Assembly: GCA_048497495.1 (NCBI GenBank)
Contig: JAFHCF010000234.1
Coordinates: 1-7,668, forward strand
DNA from: JAFHCF01 sp048497495
Lineage (GTDB): Bacteria > Pseudomonadota > Alphaproteobacteria > Rhizobiales > Ancalomicrobiaceae
Length of the DNA stretch: 7,668 nt
Direction: 5' to 3'
In this document: positions 6,314 to 7,668 of the stretch, piece after piece
Position numbering within the stretch: the first letter of the stretch is position 1
Layout of the letters: every line of letters starts with the position of its first letter
The notes under the pieces: model-generated
Told to the model about the DNA's origin: nothing
What the model saw: the letters and a program-made list of their open reading frames with translations, nothing else
Databases searched by the model: none
Made by a program: the position numbers and the translations under genes

Positions 6314-7258
6314 ATGAAGACCCTGACCAAGATCCTGATCGGAGCGAGTGTCCTGGCGATCGGCGCCGGCGGCGTCGCCTACGCCCGTGGTCCGATGGGC
6401 TGCGGTGGACCGGGCATGGGTCCCGGCTTCGGCCGTGCGGCCATGATGGAGCGGATGTTCACCCGCTTCGACGCCAACAAGGACGGGACCGTGACGCTCG
6501 AGGAATTCCTCGCCGGCGCCGGCACCCGCTTCACCGAGATCGATGCCGACAAGAGCGGCGTCGTCGAAAAGACGGAAGTCGAGACCTGGTTCGGCCGCTT
6601 CGCCCCTCCGCAGGCGGCGGCGCACTTCCTCGGCCGCCACGACATCGATGGTGACGGCAAGGTCACCAAGGCGGAGTTCGAGAACCCGCTCAAGAAGCGT
6701 TTCGCCCTCTTCGATCGCAACGACGACGGCAAGGTTAACCACGAGGAACTGGCGCTCGCCGGCCCGATGGGCGGCGGCATGCGCGGCGGTTGGGGCGGCC
6801 AGCAAGGCGGTGGTTGGGGCGGTCCCGGCCAGGGCTGGGGCGCGGGCCCCGGCATGGGTGGCCAGGGTTGGCATCGCGGCCAAGGCTGGAACCGTGGTCC
6901 GGGTTGGCAATACGGCCCCGGCCAGGGCGGCATGCAGGGTAATGGCCCCGGCATGGGCGGCCCCGGTTGGGGTGGCCCGCAGGGCTACGGCCCCGGCATG
7001 GGTGGTCCCGGTATGGGCGGCATGCAGGGCAACGGCCCCGGCATGGGCGGTCCGGGTTGGGGCGGCCCGCAGGGCTATGGCCCCGGCATGGGTGGCCCCG
7101 GTATGGGCGGCATGCAGGGTCGCGGTCCCGGTTGGGGCGGCCCGCAAGGCTACGGCCCCGGCATGGGCGGTCCCGGCATGAGTGGCCCGCAGGGTTACGG
7201 CCCGGGCACCGGTGGTCCCGGCATGAGCGGCCCCAATCCGCAGGGCGGAGCCCTGTGA
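6314..7258 (+). CDS. Secreted four-EF-hand protein with a Gly/Pro/Met/Trp-rich repeat tail
   Basis: This 314-residue protein has a Sec-type signal peptide (1-24: MKT start, hydrophobic 7-21, cleavage after AYA). Four complete 12-residue EF-hand loops follow: D53-E64, D77-E88, D110-E121 and D134-E145. Each has acidic or polar residues at positions 1, 3 and 5, Gly at 6 and Glu at 12, so two EF-hand pairs should bind up to four calcium ions. From residue 151 the protein is low complexity, with nine tryptophans and many methionines, and contains a 30-residue unit of the form GPGMGGPGWG...GMQGN twice in full (211-240, 241-270), plus partial copies either side. One cysteine (C30) lies near the mature N-terminus but not in a lipobox. 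AGGAG (6303-6307) supports the start. The gene has its own leader and terminator, so it is probably a single-gene unit. A calcium-responsive envelope or surface role is inference; I do not recognise a named family beyond EF-hand. Confidence 0.9.
   Translation: MKTLTKILIGASVLAIGAGGVAYARGPMGCGGPGMGPGFGRAAMMERMFTRFDANKDGTVTLEEFLAGAGTRFTEIDADKSGVVEKTEVETWFGRFAPPQAAAHFLGRHDIDGDGKVTKAEFENPLKKRFALFDRNDDGKVNHEELALAGPMGGGMRGGWGGQQGGGWGGPGQGWGAGPGMGGQGWHRGQGWNRGPGWQYGPGQGGMQGNGPGMGGPGWGGPQGYGPGMGGPGMGGMQGNGPGMGGPGWGGPQGYGPGMGGPGMGGMQGRGPGWGGPQGYGPGMGGPGMSGPQGYGPGTGGPGMSGPNPQGGAL
6914..7234 (+). repeat. 90-bp tandem coding repeats in the EF-hand protein tail
   Basis: The full unit is 90 bp (30 residues). 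Copies at 6944-7033 and 7034-7123 encode the same peptide except for the last residue (N versus R). A 10-residue partial copy precedes them (6914-6943). A shortened, more diverged copy follows from 7124, missing the first five residues of the unit and then continuing as a shorter GPQGYGPG-type repeat to 7234. The unit length is a multiple of three, so copy-number change would keep the frame. Confidence 0.9.
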
Positions 7259-7325
7259 GCCGCAGGCCTCGTCGGATCGCGCCTTCGCGGTCTGCCTGAG
7301 AGCATCGATCCCGATCGAATGAGTA

Positions 7326-7359
7326 CCCCGCCCCGAGGTCGCCTCGGGGCGGGGTTTTT
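7326..7359 (+). terminator. Strong rho-independent terminator after the EF-hand gene
   Basis: A perfect 13-bp stem, CCCCGCCCCGAGG (7326-7338) with CCTCGGGGCGGGG (7342-7354), closes a 3-base TCG loop and is followed directly by five T (7355-7359). It lies 67 bases beyond the stop codon of the EF-hand gene and should end that transcript. There is no A-run on the left side, so it works mainly for + strand transcription. A second small stem, CCCCGC/GCGGGG (7365-7378), lies just beyond without a T-run. Confidence 0.93.
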
Positions 7360-7501
7360 CGTCGCCCCGCCCGCGGGGTCGCTCCGATTGCGACCTTTCG
7401 CGGCACACGAGGTTCGACGTCGGGCGCGCCGGGTTCGTGTTGGTCTCACGACGATCGTCTCGGCGCGGTCTCGCGTCGGATCGACGGCAGGGGAGGCGAG
7501 G
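7360..7501. other. Intergenic region before the last, partial gene
   Basis: This 142-base gap must hold the promoter of the gene starting at 7502, because a strong terminator lies immediately upstream. I see no clear -35/-10 pair. It contains a 5-bp stem GTCGC/GCGAC (7378-7382 and 7390-7394), and a 10-bp palindrome GACGATCGTC (7450-7459) sharing its 8-base core with sites upstream of the carbonic anhydrase and EF-hand genes. Confidence 0.4.
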
Positions 7502-7668
7502 GTGAAGGCGACCTACTCGAAGACGGCTCGCGCGCGACGGTATCTCACGCGCGCCTCCGGCCTAGCCGGCGTCCCGGCTCTCGGCCTCGTCGCCGGTTCC
7601 GCGATCCCGGCACCCGCGACCGCGCAGCCGGGCCCGCCGCCTCGGCCGATGGCCGGGCCCCCCCGGCC
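7502..7668 (+). CDS. Start of a probable exported proline-rich protein (cut by the window edge)
   Basis: A GTG start at 7502 is preceded by GGGGAGG (7490-7496) at five-base spacing. The frame stays open to the window end, giving 55 complete codons. The first part is basic (KATYSKTARARRYLTR), followed by a moderately hydrophobic stretch ending in a possible signal-peptidase site (PATA before QPG), then a proline-rich stretch, PGPPPRPMAGPPRP. This looks like a Sec-type export signal followed by a low-complexity mature N-terminus. The c-region is proline-rich and the hydrophobic core is broken by a proline, so the signal call is moderate. The family cannot be identified from this fragment. The gene follows another secreted low-complexity protein, but the terminator between them means a shared transcript is unlikely. 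Confidence 0.6.
   Translation, partial: MKATYSKTARARRYLTRASGLAGVPALGLVAGSAIPAPATAQPGPPPRPMAGPPR

Noticed and set aside
6914..7234. The repeat block as a CRISPR array or non-coding satellite.
   Set aside because: The repeats are contiguous without spacers, keep frame, and differ mainly at synonymous sites within an open gene.
7365..7394. Small stems CCCCGC/GCGGGG and GTCGC/GCGAC after the terminator as a second terminator or attenuator.
   Set aside because: Short stems without T-runs in very G+C-rich DNA are expected by chance.
6035..7408. A 457-codon - strand frame with Ala/Thr/His/Gly repeats opposite the EF-hand gene.
   Set aside because: Its repeats mirror the 90-bp coding repeats of the + strand gene. 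It also runs across the terminator and into the end of glnE, so it is a shadow.

Overview
The window is about 70% G+C and nearly all coding, with every credible gene on the + strand. Codon use, the gene families, and a two-component pair shortly upstream of glnE point to an alphaproteobacterium, most likely a member of the Hyphomicrobiales (Rhizobiales). This placement is inference from family resemblance; no rRNA or other phylogenetic marker is present.

Left part (1-2193): a short leader with a 10-bp inverted repeat, then an OmpR/PhoB-type response regulator overlapping a membrane histidine kinase by 4 bp (ATGA). They form a complete phosphorelay pair with all key residues intact; the signal cannot be read from sequence. 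From memory, rhizobial genomes often place such a pair between a DegP/HtrA-type protease gene and glnE, but the protease gene is not inside this window.

Middle (2194-6162): a beta-class carbonic anhydrase with a twin-arginine signal peptide, then glnE, the two-headed enzyme that adenylylates and deadenylylates glutamine synthetase. A 119-163 bp gap before glnE, depending on its start, holds a possible sigma-70-like promoter inside an inverted repeat, so glnE may be transcribed separately from the genes before it.

Right part (6163-7668): a secreted protein with four canonical EF-hand calcium loops and a long Gly/Pro/Met/Trp-rich tail built from about 30-residue repeats. Its leader contains a two-part hairpin ending at the ribosome binding site, and a very strong intrinsic terminator closes the unit. 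Beyond the terminator a further gene begins at a GTG with a good Shine-Dalgarno sequence and encodes a signal-peptide-like, proline-rich N-terminus that runs off the window.

Most of the window is well-conserved housekeeping and regulatory content. The least ordinary element is the EF-hand protein with its repeat tail and structured leader. I see no CRISPR array, insertion sequence, tRNA, rRNA, phage gene or defence system.
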